From the NCBI GenBank assembly GCA_965203575.1, contig OZ241894.1, forward strand, positions 372,001 through 436,000: a stretch of DNA of 64,000 nt, given 5' to 3'. The stretch is from Aldehydirespirator sp965203575. GTDB lineage: Bacteria > Actinomycetota > Acidimicrobiia > Acidimicrobiales > Aldehydirespiratoraceae. Made by a program: the position numbers and the translations under genes. Each line of letters starts with the position of its first letter. Within the stretch, counting starts at the first letter, position 1. The notes beneath the pieces were generated by a model, which worked only from the letters and a program-made list of their open reading frames with translations, was not told where the DNA came from and did not search any database. Positions 28,705-37,440 of the stretch are shown here, piece after piece.

Positions 28705-30483
28705 TCAGGCCGGGGGCAGGACTCGCAGGCCTAGTTCTTGAAGGTGGGTGTCGGCTATGGGGCTGGGGGCGTCGGTGAGGGGGTCGGCGCCGGACTGGGT
28801 CTTGGGGAAGGCGATCACCTCGCGGATGTTCTCCTCCCCCACCAGCAGGGCGGCCAGGCGGTCCAGGCCCACCGCGAAGCCGGCATGGGGCGGGGCGCCG
28901 TAGCGGAAGGCGTCGAGCAGGAAGCCGAAGCGCTCCTGGGCCTCGTCGGCGGCAATGCCAAGGACTTCGAAGATGCGCTGCTGGACCTCGCGGCGATGGA
29001 TCCTCACGCTTCCCGATCCGAGCTCCCAGCCGTTGAGGACCAAGTCGTAGGCCTGGCTGCGGATGTCGAGCAGGGCCTCGCCGGTGGGTGGGCCGTCCTG
29101 CGACATGAGCGCGGGAAGGTCGTCTTCATGCGGCATGGTGAACGGGTGGTGCGACGGGATCGGCTCGCCGTCAGCGCTGAGGGCCTCGAACAGCGGAAAG
29201 TCCACCACCCACAGGTAGTTGAAGCTGCCGTCGTTGACCGGCGGCCGGCCCAGCTCGAGGCGCAGCAGACCCAGCACGTGGCGCACCAACCGGCGCTCGT
29301 CGGCCACCAGGAACACCATGTCGCCGGGCCGGGCGTCGAGGGCTGCGATTACCCCTGAGCCTTCGGTGGCCGACAGGAACTTGGCCACGCCCCCGTCCAG
29401 GGCTGAGCCGCTGTCGTCCCCGGATACGACCCTCATCCAGGCCAGGCCCTTGGCGCCCCAGCGCTGGCAGGTCGCTACCAGCTCGTCGACGCGGCTGCGG
29501 GCCAGCGCCTCCGCGCCGCCGGCAAGGCAGATCCCCTTGACACACGGCGCCTGGAACACCCTGGCCTGGGTCTCGGTGAAGATCGGGGTCAGCTCGGCCA
29601 GCTCCATGCCGAAGCGGGTGTCGGGCTTGTCCGAGCCGAAGCGCTCCATGGCGTCGTGCCAGGTCATGCGGTCGAACGTGCCGGGGTCGTGCCCGGTCAC
29701 CTCGATGGTGGCCTCGGCCACCGCCCTGGTCACGAAGCCGAGCACGTCGTCGCGGGTCACGAACGAAGCCTCCACATCGAGCTGGGAGAACTCGAACTGG
29801 CGGTCGGCCCGCAGGTCCTCGTCGCGCAGGCAGCGGGCTATCTGGTAGTAGCGGTCGACGCCCCCCACCATCGTGAGCTGCTTGAAGATCTGCGGGCTCT
29901 GGGGCAGGGCGTAGAAGGAGCCGGGCTCCTTGCGGGACGGCACCACGAAGTCGCGGGCCCCCTCGGGGGTGGAGGCGATCAGCATCGGGGTCTCGACTTC
30001 GACGAAGCCCTGGGCGTCCATGGCCCGGCGGATGGCCCCGTTGACCGCGGCCCGGGCCCGCAGGTTGTGCTGCATCCGGGGCTTGCGCAGATCAACGTAG
30101 CGGTGCCGCAGGCGCAGCGTCTCGTCCACCTCCGTGCGCTCGTCGAGCGGGAACGGCGGCGGCTCGGCTCTCGACAGCAACTCCACCTCGCAGTCCTGCA
30201 GCTCGATCTCGCCGGTGGCCAGTGCCGGGTTGGCGGTGCCCTCGGGCCGCAGCTGCACGGTGCCGGTGATGCGCACAACGAACTCTGAGCGCAGGTCGCG
30301 GGCGCCGTCGACCACGCACTGCAGCACCCCGGTATGGTCCCTCAGGTCGACGAAGGCGAGGTGCTCACTGTGCTCTCGCCGGCGGTCCACCCAGCCGCAC
30401 ACGGTCACCTTTCGGCCCGCGTCGTCACGGCCCAAGCGGCCGCACAGGTCGGTGCGCATGGCAGTGGCATCGATCCCGGTCAC
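28705..30483 (-). CDS. aspS: Aspartyl-tRNA synthetase
   Basis: Class IIb synthetase charging tRNA-Asp, possibly also tRNA-Asn. The OB-fold anticodon domain (VTVCGWVDRRREHSEHLAFVDLRDHTGVLQCV) is followed by motif 2 (YYQIARCLRDEDLRADRQFEFSQLD), the bacterial GAD insertion and motif 3 (GFAVGLDRLAALLVG). GTG 30483 has GGGAGGG six bases upstream and gives 592 residues. ATG 30459 would give 584. The ORF extends further upstream into a palindromic repeat and is not believed there. Confidence 0.95.
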   Translation of the reverse strand: MTGIDATAMRTDLCGRLGRDDAGRKVTVCGWVDRRREHSEHLAFVDLRDHTGVLQCVVDGARDLRSEFVVRITGTVQLRPEGTANPALATGEIELQDCEVELLSRAEPPPFPLDERTEVDETLRLRHRYVDLRKPRMQHNLRARAAVNGAIRRAMDAQGFVEVETPMLIASTPEGARDFVVPSRKEPGSFYALPQSPQIFKQLTMVGGVDRYYQIARCLRDEDLRADRQFEFSQLDVEASFVTRDDVLGFVTRAVAEATIEVTGHDPGTFDRMTWHDAMERFGSDKPDTRFGMELAELTPIFTETQARVFQAPCVKGICLAGGAEALARSRVDELVATCQRWGAKGLAWMRVVSGDDSGSALDGGVAKFLSATEGSGVIAALDARPGDMVFLVADERRLVRHVLGLLRLELGRPPVNDGSFNYLWVVDFPLFEALSADGEPIPSHHPFTMPHEDDLPALMSQDGPPTGEALLDIRSQAYDLVLNGWELGSGSVRIHRREVQQRIFEVLGIAADEAQERFGFLLDAFRYGAPPHAGFAVGLDRLAALLVGEENIREVIAFPKTQSGADPLTDAPSPIADTHLQELGLRVLPPA

Positions 30484-30504
30484 CGGCGCCCTCCCGAGCA
30501 GCCC

Positions 30505-30622
30505 GAATTGGCAGCACAATGCACGAATACCGTGCACAACGCTGCCAATTCCCTAGGACCAGCCGCCCGCAGCCCGAATTGGCAACACAATGCACGCATA
30601 CCGTGCACAACGCTGCCAATTC
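30505..30622. repeat. Tandem pair of 47-bp palindromes between hisS and aspS
   Basis: Copy 1 spans 30505-30551 and copy 2 spans 30576-30622, with a 71-bp period. Each has outer arms GAATTGGCA(G/A)C and GCTGCCAATTC, a four-base internal mismatch (ACAA/CAAC) and inner arms TGCACG and CGTGCA around a five-base loop. The copies differ at two positions, one in the arm and one in the loop. Together they fill almost the whole hisS-aspS gap and would lie in the aspS leader. They could be an RNA regulatory pair, an operator, or a mobile palindromic element. Confidence 0.85.
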
Positions 30623-30640
30623 CCAAACGGGGTTGGGTAA

Positions 30641-31951
30641 TCATGGTTCAGCCCTCCCAAGCAGGTCGGAAACAGCCAGCACCACGTCTTCGGTGGCCAC
30701 GTGCCGCTGGCCACCGCCAGGCCGCATGTCCCTCACCGCCGCGGTGCCGACGGCCTGCTCATCGGGGCCGACAATGACGGCCACCGCGGCTCCGGAGCGG
30801 TCGGCCCGCTTCATCTGGGCCTTCATCGACCGGCCGTCGAAAGCCCGATCCACCCCCAGGCCGGCCTGGCGGAGCCGGTCGCAGAGCACGACCGCGCTCT
30901 GGCCGCCAGCCGTGTCCACCACGAACACCTGCACCGGCGCGGGATCGGGAGGGAAGACCCCCTCGGCATCGCAGGCCAGCAGGATGCGGTCCACGCCTAG
31001 GGCGAAGCCGATGCCCGGCGTCGCCGGCCCGCCCAATTCCTCCACAAGACCGTCGTAGCGCCCGCCGCCACCCACCGCGTCCTGCGCGGTGCCGAGCGCG
31101 TCGGCGACGAACTCGAAGGCGGTGCGGGTGTAGTAGTCGAAGCCGCGCACCAGCCGGGGTGACACCTCGTAGGCCGCGCCCAGGCTGTCGAGGCTGGACC
31201 GCACCTCGTCGAAGTGTTCTGCGGAGGCGCCCGTGAGGAAGTCGGTCATTAGCGGCGCTTCGGCGATCACCGGCTGGTCCTGGTCCCGCTTGGAATCGAG
31301 CACCCGCAACGGGTTGCGTTCCAGCGTGAGTTGAGACTGTTCGGACAGATCACCTCGCCGGGCCTGGAGATAGGCCGCCAGCGCGGCGTCGTAGGCGGGG
31401 CGGCTCTCAGAATCGCCCAGGCTGTTGATCAGCAGGCGTACCTGCCTCATCCCGAGGGCCTCGTAGAAGCGCACGCCGAGGCCGATCACCTCCACGTCGG
31501 CGTGGGGGTCGTCGGTGCCGAGGGTCTCCATCCCGACCTGTTCGAACTGGCGGTAGCGGCCGGCCTGGGGACGCTCGTAGCGGAACTGCGGGCCGGAGTA
31601 CCAGATCTTCCACGGCATCGTCGGCCGGTGCTCGACGAAGGCCCGGCACACGCTGGCGGTGAGCTCGGGGCGTAGGGCGAGGTGCCGGGGCGGGTCGCCC
31701 TTGTCGAAGAACTCGAACATCTCCTTGGTCACGACCTCGGTGGAGATGCCCAGCCGCTGGAACACGCCGACGTCCTCGAACACCGGCGATTCCAGCAGCC
31801 CGAAGCCGCTGCGCTCGGCCAGGTCCGCGAAGACGCGCACCAGCCGGCGCCGCCGCGCCGACTCCGGCGGCAGGATGTCGCGGGTGCCCACTGGGGCGCG
31901 GAACAAGGGTTGAGCCACGACCCCCGAGGCTACCGCCACCCCGGTTGTCAC
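30641..31951 (-). CDS. hisS: Histidyl-tRNA synthetase
   Basis: Class IIa synthetase. Motif FRAPVGTRDILPPES opens the catalytic domain. YERPQAGRYRQFEQVGMETLG is motif 2, RGFDYYTRTAFEFV the histidine-binding region, and GIGFALGVDRILLAC motif 3. The C-terminal anticodon domain follows. At up to 436 residues the length is normal. The start is uncertain between GTG codons at 31951 and 31918. It lies upstream of aspS as in mycobacteria. Confidence 0.95.
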   Translation of the reverse strand: MTTGVAVASGVVAQPLFRAPVGTRDILPPESARRRRLVRVFADLAERSGFGLLESPVFEDVGVFQRLGISTEVVTKEMFEFFDKGDPPRHLALRPELTASVCRAFVEHRPTMPWKIWYSGPQFRYERPQAGRYRQFEQVGMETLGTDDPHADVEVIGLGVRFYEALGMRQVRLLINSLGDSESRPAYDAALAAYLQARRGDLSEQSQLTLERNPLRVLDSKRDQDQPVIAEAPLMTDFLTGASAEHFDEVRSSLDSLGAAYEVSPRLVRGFDYYTRTAFEFVADALGTAQDAVGGGGRYDGLVEELGGPATPGIGFALGVDRILLACDAEGVFPPDPAPVQVFVVDTAGGQSAVVLCDRLRQAGLGVDRAFDGRSMKAQMKRADRSGAAVAVIVGPDEQAVGTAAVRDMRPGGGQRHVATEDVVLAVSDLLGRAEP

Positions 31952-31990
31952 AGGAAGGGCCAGAACTCCCGTCAGGTTAGATTGGAGGTC

Positions 31991-32851
31991 GTGTCAGCGA
32001 TCACGATGAGGCGTTCGAGCACCACGATCGGCGCGGTGGTATCAGGCGTCGAGCTTGCCTCGGGCATCGGCGATGCGGACGCCGCGACGGTCAAGGACGC
32101 CCTCGACGAGCGGGGCGTGCTGATCTTCGAAGGCCAGCACGCGGTGGATGACGAGGCTCAGAAGCGGATCGCGTCGCTGTGGGCGGTGCCGCGGCCCCAT
32201 CCCGTGGTGGAGTTCATGGGCGGCACCGAGGTGATCGGCGTGGTCTACAACGATGCCGACCATCTCCCCAAGGAGAGCGGAGACGCCACCTTCCACACCG
32301 ACTATTCGTTCAACCATGAGATCCCCGACATCGCGGTGCTGCGCACAGTGGTGGAGCCGCCAATAGGCGGAGCGACAGTCTGGGCCGACGCCCGCGCCGC
32401 GTTGGCGACGCTGGACGACGAGGATGTGCGGGATCTGCGCGGGCGAGTCGCTCATCACGACATGGGCCCGGGATTCAGAGCGGAGATGGAGGCCCGGTTC
32501 GGCTCGGAGACGGCGGACAGGATCCACGCTCGCTTCGGCATCGGGTACCGGCATCCCGTGGTGGCGGTGCATCCACGCACCGGCGACGAGCTCCTGTTCG
32601 TCAACGCCGGCTTCACGCGCTACGTGGTGGGGCTGCCCCAGGACCGCAGCGACGCCCTGCTCGGACGGCTCTTCGACGCCTTCACCGACCCGGCCATCGG
32701 GTTCACGCACCACTGGCGGCCCGGCGATGTGGCCGTGTGGGACGAGCACCGCACCGTGCACCGGGGCCCCAGCGACTTCGCCCCCCACGCCCGGAGGCTG
32801 CACCGCTGCACCGCAGGCGCCCGCCGCCCCCAAGCGTCCCCAATCGCCTGA
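31991..32851 (+). CDS. TauD/TfdA family Fe(II)/2-oxoglutarate dioxygenase
   Basis: Alpha-ketoglutarate-dependent dioxygenase of about 286 residues. The iron ligands are His and Asp in TFHTDYSFNHEIP and a distal His in DEHRTVHRGPSDFAPHARRLHR, where the last Arg binds 2-oxoglutarate. The N-terminus ALDERGVLIFEGQ is typical. Substrate cannot be told; taurine, herbicides and other sulfonates or carboxylates are family examples. The GTG start at 31991 follows GGAGG closely; ATG 32006 is an alternative. It is on the opposite strand to the conserved block, so it was probably inserted. Confidence 0.85.
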   Translation: MSAITMRRSSTTIGAVVSGVELASGIGDADAATVKDALDERGVLIFEGQHAVDDEAQKRIASLWAVPRPHPVVEFMGGTEVIGVVYNDADHLPKESGDATFHTDYSFNHEIPDIAVLRTVVEPPIGGATVWADARAALATLDDEDVRDLRGRVAHHDMGPGFRAEMEARFGSETADRIHARFGIGYRHPVVAVHPRTGDELLFVNAGFTRYVVGLPQDRSDALLGRLFDAFTDPAIGFTHHWRPGDVAVWDEHRTVHRGPSDFAPHARRLHRCTAGARRPQASPIA

Positions 32852-33056
32852 GGCAGATACGGGAGATCAGTCGACGCCACCTCGACCGCAAGGCCGCCGC
32901 GCCGAGGCGAGCCCCCATGACGGCATGCCTCCCATCCTGCGAACCTGACAGTCGGCACCGCAGTCGCGCAGTCCGCCCGCCTCCGGTGCTGCCGACGCCT
33001 CGTTGCTAAGGAGAGGGTTCCCAGCCCTGTCGCAAGGGTCCGCTACTGTCGGCCTC

Positions 33057-33986
33057 ATGCAGTCGACAGGCTCTTCTCAAGGTCGTCCGGCCGTCCCGAC
33101 AGACCCGGATGCTGCCCTGTCGCAACTCTTGGAGGAGACGGTCGTGTGGGGGGACGCGGCGGAGTGGCTGCCGAGCCTGCCGGAGGGAAGCGTCAACCTG
33201 TTCTTCACGTCGCCGCCGTATGCGGACGCTCGCTCGTACTCGGAGATTCACCCTGATCGCTACGTTGAGTGGTTCCTGCCTTTCGCCTCGGCGATGCTCG
33301 ACGCGACAGCCGAGTCCGGTTCCTTCGTGCTGAACATCAAGAACCGAGTAGCGGCTGCCGGTCCGCTCCGCGGGCAGCGACACCCTTACGTGTACGAGTT
33401 GGTGCTGGCCATGCAGCAGATGGGCTGGCGATGGTTAGAGACCTATATCTGGTCGAAGCCCAACGCCATCCCCGGCCGCTTCGGACCGCGCACCAAGGAC
33501 AGCTTCGAGTACGTCTACCACTTCGCCAAGAGTTCCAAGCCGTACTTCAACTTGGACGCAGTGAGAGTTCCGTACAAGGCGGACCATGCCGAGATCAACC
33601 GACGCCGCCTCGATGGCAACGGACGTCGCAACACCGAGGCGGGCTTCGGGCGCGACAGGCGCAAGACATACGACAAGGGAGGCGCCGACCCAGGAAACGT
33701 CGTAGAGGTGTGCCAGACGTACAACCAGCACAAGGGCCCAGCCGGCCAGCACACCGCGGTAATGCCCGAAGGCCTTGCCGCGTTCTTCGTGAAAGCTGCC
33801 TGCCCGGCTGACGGCTTGGTAGTCGATCCGTTCGCAGGGTCGGGAACGACTGTCGTCGTTGGTCGCCGCCACAACAGGAGGGCGGCAGGCATCGAACTCC
33901 ATCCCGAGTACGTCGAAGTCTCTCGGAGACGCATCGCCGCCGACGAGGCGGATGATCCCCAAGGCCAGCTGAGTGTCGCTGTCTGA
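33057..33986 (+). CDS. DNA methyltransferase (N4-cytosine/N6-adenine, beta-type order)
   Basis: A 309-residue modification enzyme. Catalytic motif TSPPYADARSY (SPPY 52-55) comes first, and the SAM-binding DPFAGSGTTVVVGRRHNRRAAGIELHPEY comes last (Asp257), the beta-class order. SPPY favours N4-cytosine methylation. No ribosome binding site is seen. A TACTGT hexamer 7 bp before the ATG would fit a leaderless transcript. It overlaps the next gene, its likely restriction partner, by 14 bp. Confidence 0.9.
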   Translation: MQSTGSSQGRPAVPTDPDAALSQLLEETVVWGDAAEWLPSLPEGSVNLFFTSPPYADARSYSEIHPDRYVEWFLPFASAMLDATAESGSFVLNIKNRVAAAGPLRGQRHPYVYELVLAMQQMGWRWLETYIWSKPNAIPGRFGPRTKDSFEYVYHFAKSSKPYFNLDAVRVPYKADHAEINRRRLDGNGRRNTEAGFGRDRRKTYDKGGADPGNVVEVCQTYNQHKGPAGQHTAVMPEGLAAFFVKAACPADGLVVDPFAGSGTTVVVGRRHNRRAAGIELHPEYVEVSRRRIAADEADDPQGQLSVAV

Positions 33987-35076
33987 CGACGAGCGAAGGA
34001 TCCTGGAGGCTGCGGGCGGTAACCCCAGCCCCGTCGACGGCCAACGAGCTGTCGGCATCTACTTGGCCAAGTCCGAGACCGACCAGGCGACTGCGGGTGA
34101 TCTCCTGGTCAAGGGCTTCCTCGGCCACCTTCGTCCCTCGTTCCACCTGATACCCAAGGGTGATTCAATGGCGGACGAGGAGAGTTTCGCCAGCGCGTAC
34201 GCGGCGCTGGCTGAAGGCACCGAGGACTTCTTGCGCCCCGACGCTCACTCGCTGGCCACAGTCCTCCAGCGGACGCCATCGGCGCTCGCTCCGCTACGGA
34301 TGATCGTCGGGCTGACCCACAACGAACTGGCCGTGGCCATCAAACTCACAGACCCAGAAGCTCGGGTCAGCGGCGACGCTCTCAAGCAGTTCGAGCGGAA
34401 CCCGCCTTCCGGTCAGGTGTCCCCGAGGCACAACAAGTTGGCCGCGAACATCGCTCAGGCAGTTGTCGCGGCGATGAACCGCGAAATCCTGGCTATCCCA
34501 CCAAGCGCCGCGACGTACTTTCACTCCAAGCTGGACAAGCGGGACACGCTCGACGGCTGGTCGAGCGTCCAGGCAGACGCAGGCGGCGTGCCGTACTCGG
34601 CGCTGCTCTACCAGCGATATGTCGGAGGAGTTTGGAGGCAGGTTCAGGATGCCTATTCAGAGGTGAAGGGTGACGCCGTCCTCGAGTATCCGTTGCGCGA
34701 CCTGCTCAATGAGCACGACATTCCGTATCACCACACGAGACCCGGTGCCTCGGGCGCCCGGAAGACGGCCGAGCGCTACGGCATGTCACCCGGCCCCGAC
34801 TTCGTCATACCGGACGAAGCCCCCACCCTCGTAGTCGAGTCGAAGGTCGGAGAAGACGGCGGAACCGTCCGGGACAAGGCCGCCCGCATCAAGAGCATGA
34901 CCGCCGCAGCAAACGCTCGGGGACTCAAGGCATGCGCAGTCGTCGACGGAAAGGGCTGGACCGAACGTACGGCTGCCCTCCTTGAAGTCATCATCGCCAC
35001 TCAGGGTCGCACGTACACGCTTGCAACGATCAACCACATTCTCGAACTCCCCGAGATTCAAGCGCTGACTTCGTAA
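33973..35076 (+). CDS. Putative type II restriction endonuclease, PD-(D/E)XK type
   Basis: A 367-residue protein with no close family that I recognise. Its C-terminal third has a PD-(D/E)XK core: GPDFVI (Asp276) and VVESK (Glu289, Lys291), followed by a basic helix. The middle (LRMIVGLTHNELAVAIKLTD, KQFERNPPSGQVSPRHNKLA) looks like a helix-turn-helix region that may read DNA. The GTG start lies inside the methyltransferase gene (14-bp overlap), as expected for a restriction-modification pair. Confidence 0.75.
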   Translation: MSLSDDERRILEAAGGNPSPVDGQRAVGIYLAKSETDQATAGDLLVKGFLGHLRPSFHLIPKGDSMADEESFASAYAALAEGTEDFLRPDAHSLATVLQRTPSALAPLRMIVGLTHNELAVAIKLTDPEARVSGDALKQFERNPPSGQVSPRHNKLAANIAQAVVAAMNREILAIPPSAATYFHSKLDKRDTLDGWSSVQADAGGVPYSALLYQRYVGGVWRQVQDAYSEVKGDAVLEYPLRDLLNEHDIPYHHTRPGASGARKTAERYGMSPGPDFVIPDEAPTLVVESKVGEDGGTVRDKAARIKSMTAAANARGLKACAVVDGKGWTERTAALLEVIIATQGRTYTLATINHILELPEIQALTS

Positions 35077-35143
35077 GTGCGAAAATATGGCGCTTGCAAG
35101 TGTCGAAATATATGCAGAGCAAGTGCTGAAATCGTGAAATCGG
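35075..35143. repeat. Three 23-bp iteron-like units
   Basis: Units start at 35075, 35098 and 35121, exactly 23 bp apart. Each opens AAGTG, then two bases, then (G/A)AAAT. They are AT-rich in a GC-rich context and sit between the convergent 3' ends of the restriction endonuclease gene and rel. The identity outside the core is low. Confidence 0.5.
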
Positions 35144-35167
35144 GCTGGGCTTGACCGCCCGTTCTGG

Positions 35168-37408
35168 CTAGCTGGAGCGGGCGTTGCGGCTGGGGACTAC
35201 CCGGTAGGCCTCGAAGACCGCTTCCAGGGCGAGGACGCTTGACAGCACCGAGTCGAGCTGGGACAGGTCGGCCAGCTCGAACTCGAAGTCCATGCGGGCG
35301 ATGAAGTCGTCGCCCGTCTCGGCCTTGGCGCTGATGATGCTCAGCCGGTGCTCGGCCAGCACGTCGGTCACGTCGCGCAGCAGGCCGGGCCGGTCCAACC
35401 CCTGCACCGAGATCGTCGTCGAGAACTTGCCGGCGAAGTCGGCGTCCCACTCGACCTCGATCAGCCGGTCGGTCTGGCCCTCGGCGAGCCCGGTGGCGTT
35501 GACGCAGTCGGCCCGGTGCACCGACACGCCCCGGCCCCGGGTCACGAAGCCCATGATCTCGTCGGGCGGCACCGGCGCGCAGCACTGCGACAGCCGGATC
35601 AGGATGTCGTCGAGGCCCTCCACGTGCACGCCCATGTCGGAGTCGCTGCGGAGGTGGCCGGCACGCCGCCGCGCCGTGGTGGGCAGGCGGTCGCGCTCGG
35701 TCTCGCCGTCGGCGTCGTCGCCATGGAGGGCCCGGGCGAACCGGCCGGCCACCGACGACGCCGACTGGTGGCCCTCCCCTATGGCCAGGAACAGCAGATC
35801 GGTGGAGCTGTAGTTGAGCTGCTCGGCGATGGTGTCCAGCAGCTTGTCCTTCAGCAGGCGCTGAGCGGGAAGGCCCTCGCGCCTCAGGGCCTGGATGAGG
35901 TCGTCGCGCCCGTTCTCGATTGCGTCGGCCCGGCGCTCGCGCGAGTACCACTGCTTGATCTTGTTGGCCGCCCGGCGGCTGGCCACGAACTTGAGCCAGT
36001 CCCGGCTCGGTCCCGCGCCCTCGGTACGGGTGGTGAAGATCTCCACCACGTCGCCCGACAGCAGGCGGCTGTCCAGCGCCACCAGCCGGCCGTTCACCTT
36101 GGCCCCGACGCAGGCGTGGCCCACGTCGGTGTGGATGCTGTAGGCGAAGTCCACCGGGGTGGCCCCCACCGGCAGTTCGATGACCTTGCCCTTGGGCGTG
36201 AACACGTACACCTCGTCGGTGTCGAGCTCCGTCTTGAGGTTGGACATGAACTCCGCCGGATCCGACGTCTCCTGCTGCCAGTCCACGATGCGCGACAGCC
36301 AGGCCATCTCCTCCGACGGCGAGGCGTCCTTGTACTCCCAGTGGGCGGCCACGCCGTGCTCGGCCCGGTCGTGCATCGCCCGGGTGCGGATCTGCACCTC
36401 GAGGGTCTTGCCCTGTGGCCCCACCACCGTCGTGTGCAGCGACTGGTAGAGGTTGAACTTGGGCATGGCGATGTAGTCCTTGAACCTGCCCTGCACCGGA
36501 CGCCAAGTGGCATGGATCGAGCCGAGGGCCGCGTAGCAGTCCCGGACCGAGTCCACCAGCACGCGGATGCCGACCAGGTCGAAGATCTCCTCGAAGGACC
36601 GGCCCTTCACCACCATCTTCTCGTAGATCGACCACAGGTGCTTGGGCCGGCCGGTGACCTCCGCCCTGATCCCCAGCTCGGCCAGGCGGGACTCCACGTC
36701 GCTCAGCACCTGCTCCAGGTAGATGTCGCGCTCGGGGGCCCGCTGCTGCACCATCTGGTCGATCTCGGCATAGCGGCGGGGCTCCAGAGCGGCGAAGGCG
36801 AGATCCTCCAGCTGCTGCCTGAGGTCCTGCATCCCGAGGCGGTGGGCCAGCGGCGCGTACACGTCGAGGGTCTCGCGGGCGATGTAGTCCTGCTTGAATG
36901 CCGGCAGCACCGCCAGCGTGCGCAGGTTGTGCAGCCGGTCGGCCAGCTTGATGATCAGGACCCTCAGATCGCGGGCAATGGCGACGATCATCTTGCGCAC
37001 CGACGCGGCCTGCTGCTGCTCGCGGGTGTCGTAGTGGACCCGGTCCAGCTTGGTGACCCCGTCCACGATGCGGGTGACCTCGGGCCCGAAGTCGGTCTCG
37101 ATGGTGGCCAGGGCCACATCGGTGTCCTCCACGGCGTCGTGCAGCAGCGACGCCGCAATGGTCACATCGTCCAGCCCGAGCTTCGCCACGATGGTGGCGA
37201 CGGCCAGCGGATGGCGGATGTAGGGCTCCCCGGACAGGCGCATCTGGCCCTCATGGGCCTTGGCGGCGGTGTCGAAGGCTCGCAGGATCAGATCGGGCGA
37301 CCGATCCCGATGGCGTTGGCGGTAGCACTCCAGCAGCGGGGCGATTTCGGCCGCCGCGGGCCGCCGGGCTCCGCGCCTCCAGGGCAGGACCCGGGTGACG
37401 GTGGCCAC
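35168..37408 (-). CDS. rel: Bifunctional (p)ppGpp synthetase/hydrolase
   Basis: Stringent-response enzyme of 746 residues. The HD hydrolase domain includes IRHPLAVATIVAKLGLDD and ASLLHDAVEDTDV. The synthetase domain includes GRPKHLWSIYEKMVVKGRSFEEIFDLVGIRVLV and EVQIRTRAMH. TGS (VYVFTPKGKVIELPVGATPVDFAYSIHTDVGH) and C-terminal ACT (GLDRPGLLRDVTDVLAEHRLSI) domains follow. Both active sites look intact, so it is Rel-type. It follows secF, as in the mycobacterial secDF-apt-relA order but without apt. Confidence 0.96.
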   Translation of the reverse strand: MATVTRVLPWRRGARRPAAAEIAPLLECYRQRHRDRSPDLILRAFDTAAKAHEGQMRLSGEPYIRHPLAVATIVAKLGLDDVTIAASLLHDAVEDTDVALATIETDFGPEVTRIVDGVTKLDRVHYDTREQQQAASVRKMIVAIARDLRVLIIKLADRLHNLRTLAVLPAFKQDYIARETLDVYAPLAHRLGMQDLRQQLEDLAFAALEPRRYAEIDQMVQQRAPERDIYLEQVLSDVESRLAELGIRAEVTGRPKHLWSIYEKMVVKGRSFEEIFDLVGIRVLVDSVRDCYAALGSIHATWRPVQGRFKDYIAMPKFNLYQSLHTTVVGPQGKTLEVQIRTRAMHDRAEHGVAAHWEYKDASPSEEMAWLSRIVDWQQETSDPAEFMSNLKTELDTDEVYVFTPKGKVIELPVGATPVDFAYSIHTDVGHACVGAKVNGRLVALDSRLLSGDVVEIFTTRTEGAGPSRDWLKFVASRRAANKIKQWYSRERRADAIENGRDDLIQALRREGLPAQRLLKDKLLDTIAEQLNYSSTDLLFLAIGEGHQSASSVAGRFARALHGDDADGETERDRLPTTARRRAGHLRSDSDMGVHVEGLDDILIRLSQCCAPVPPDEIMGFVTRGRGVSVHRADCVNATGLAEGQTDRLIEVEWDADFAGKFSTTISVQGLDRPGLLRDVTDVLAEHRLSIISAKAETGDDFIARMDFEFELADLSQLDSVLSSVLALEAVFEAYRVVPSRNARSS

Positions 37409-37440
37409 CTAGCAGCCCCGGTGACGGCGAACCACGGTGA

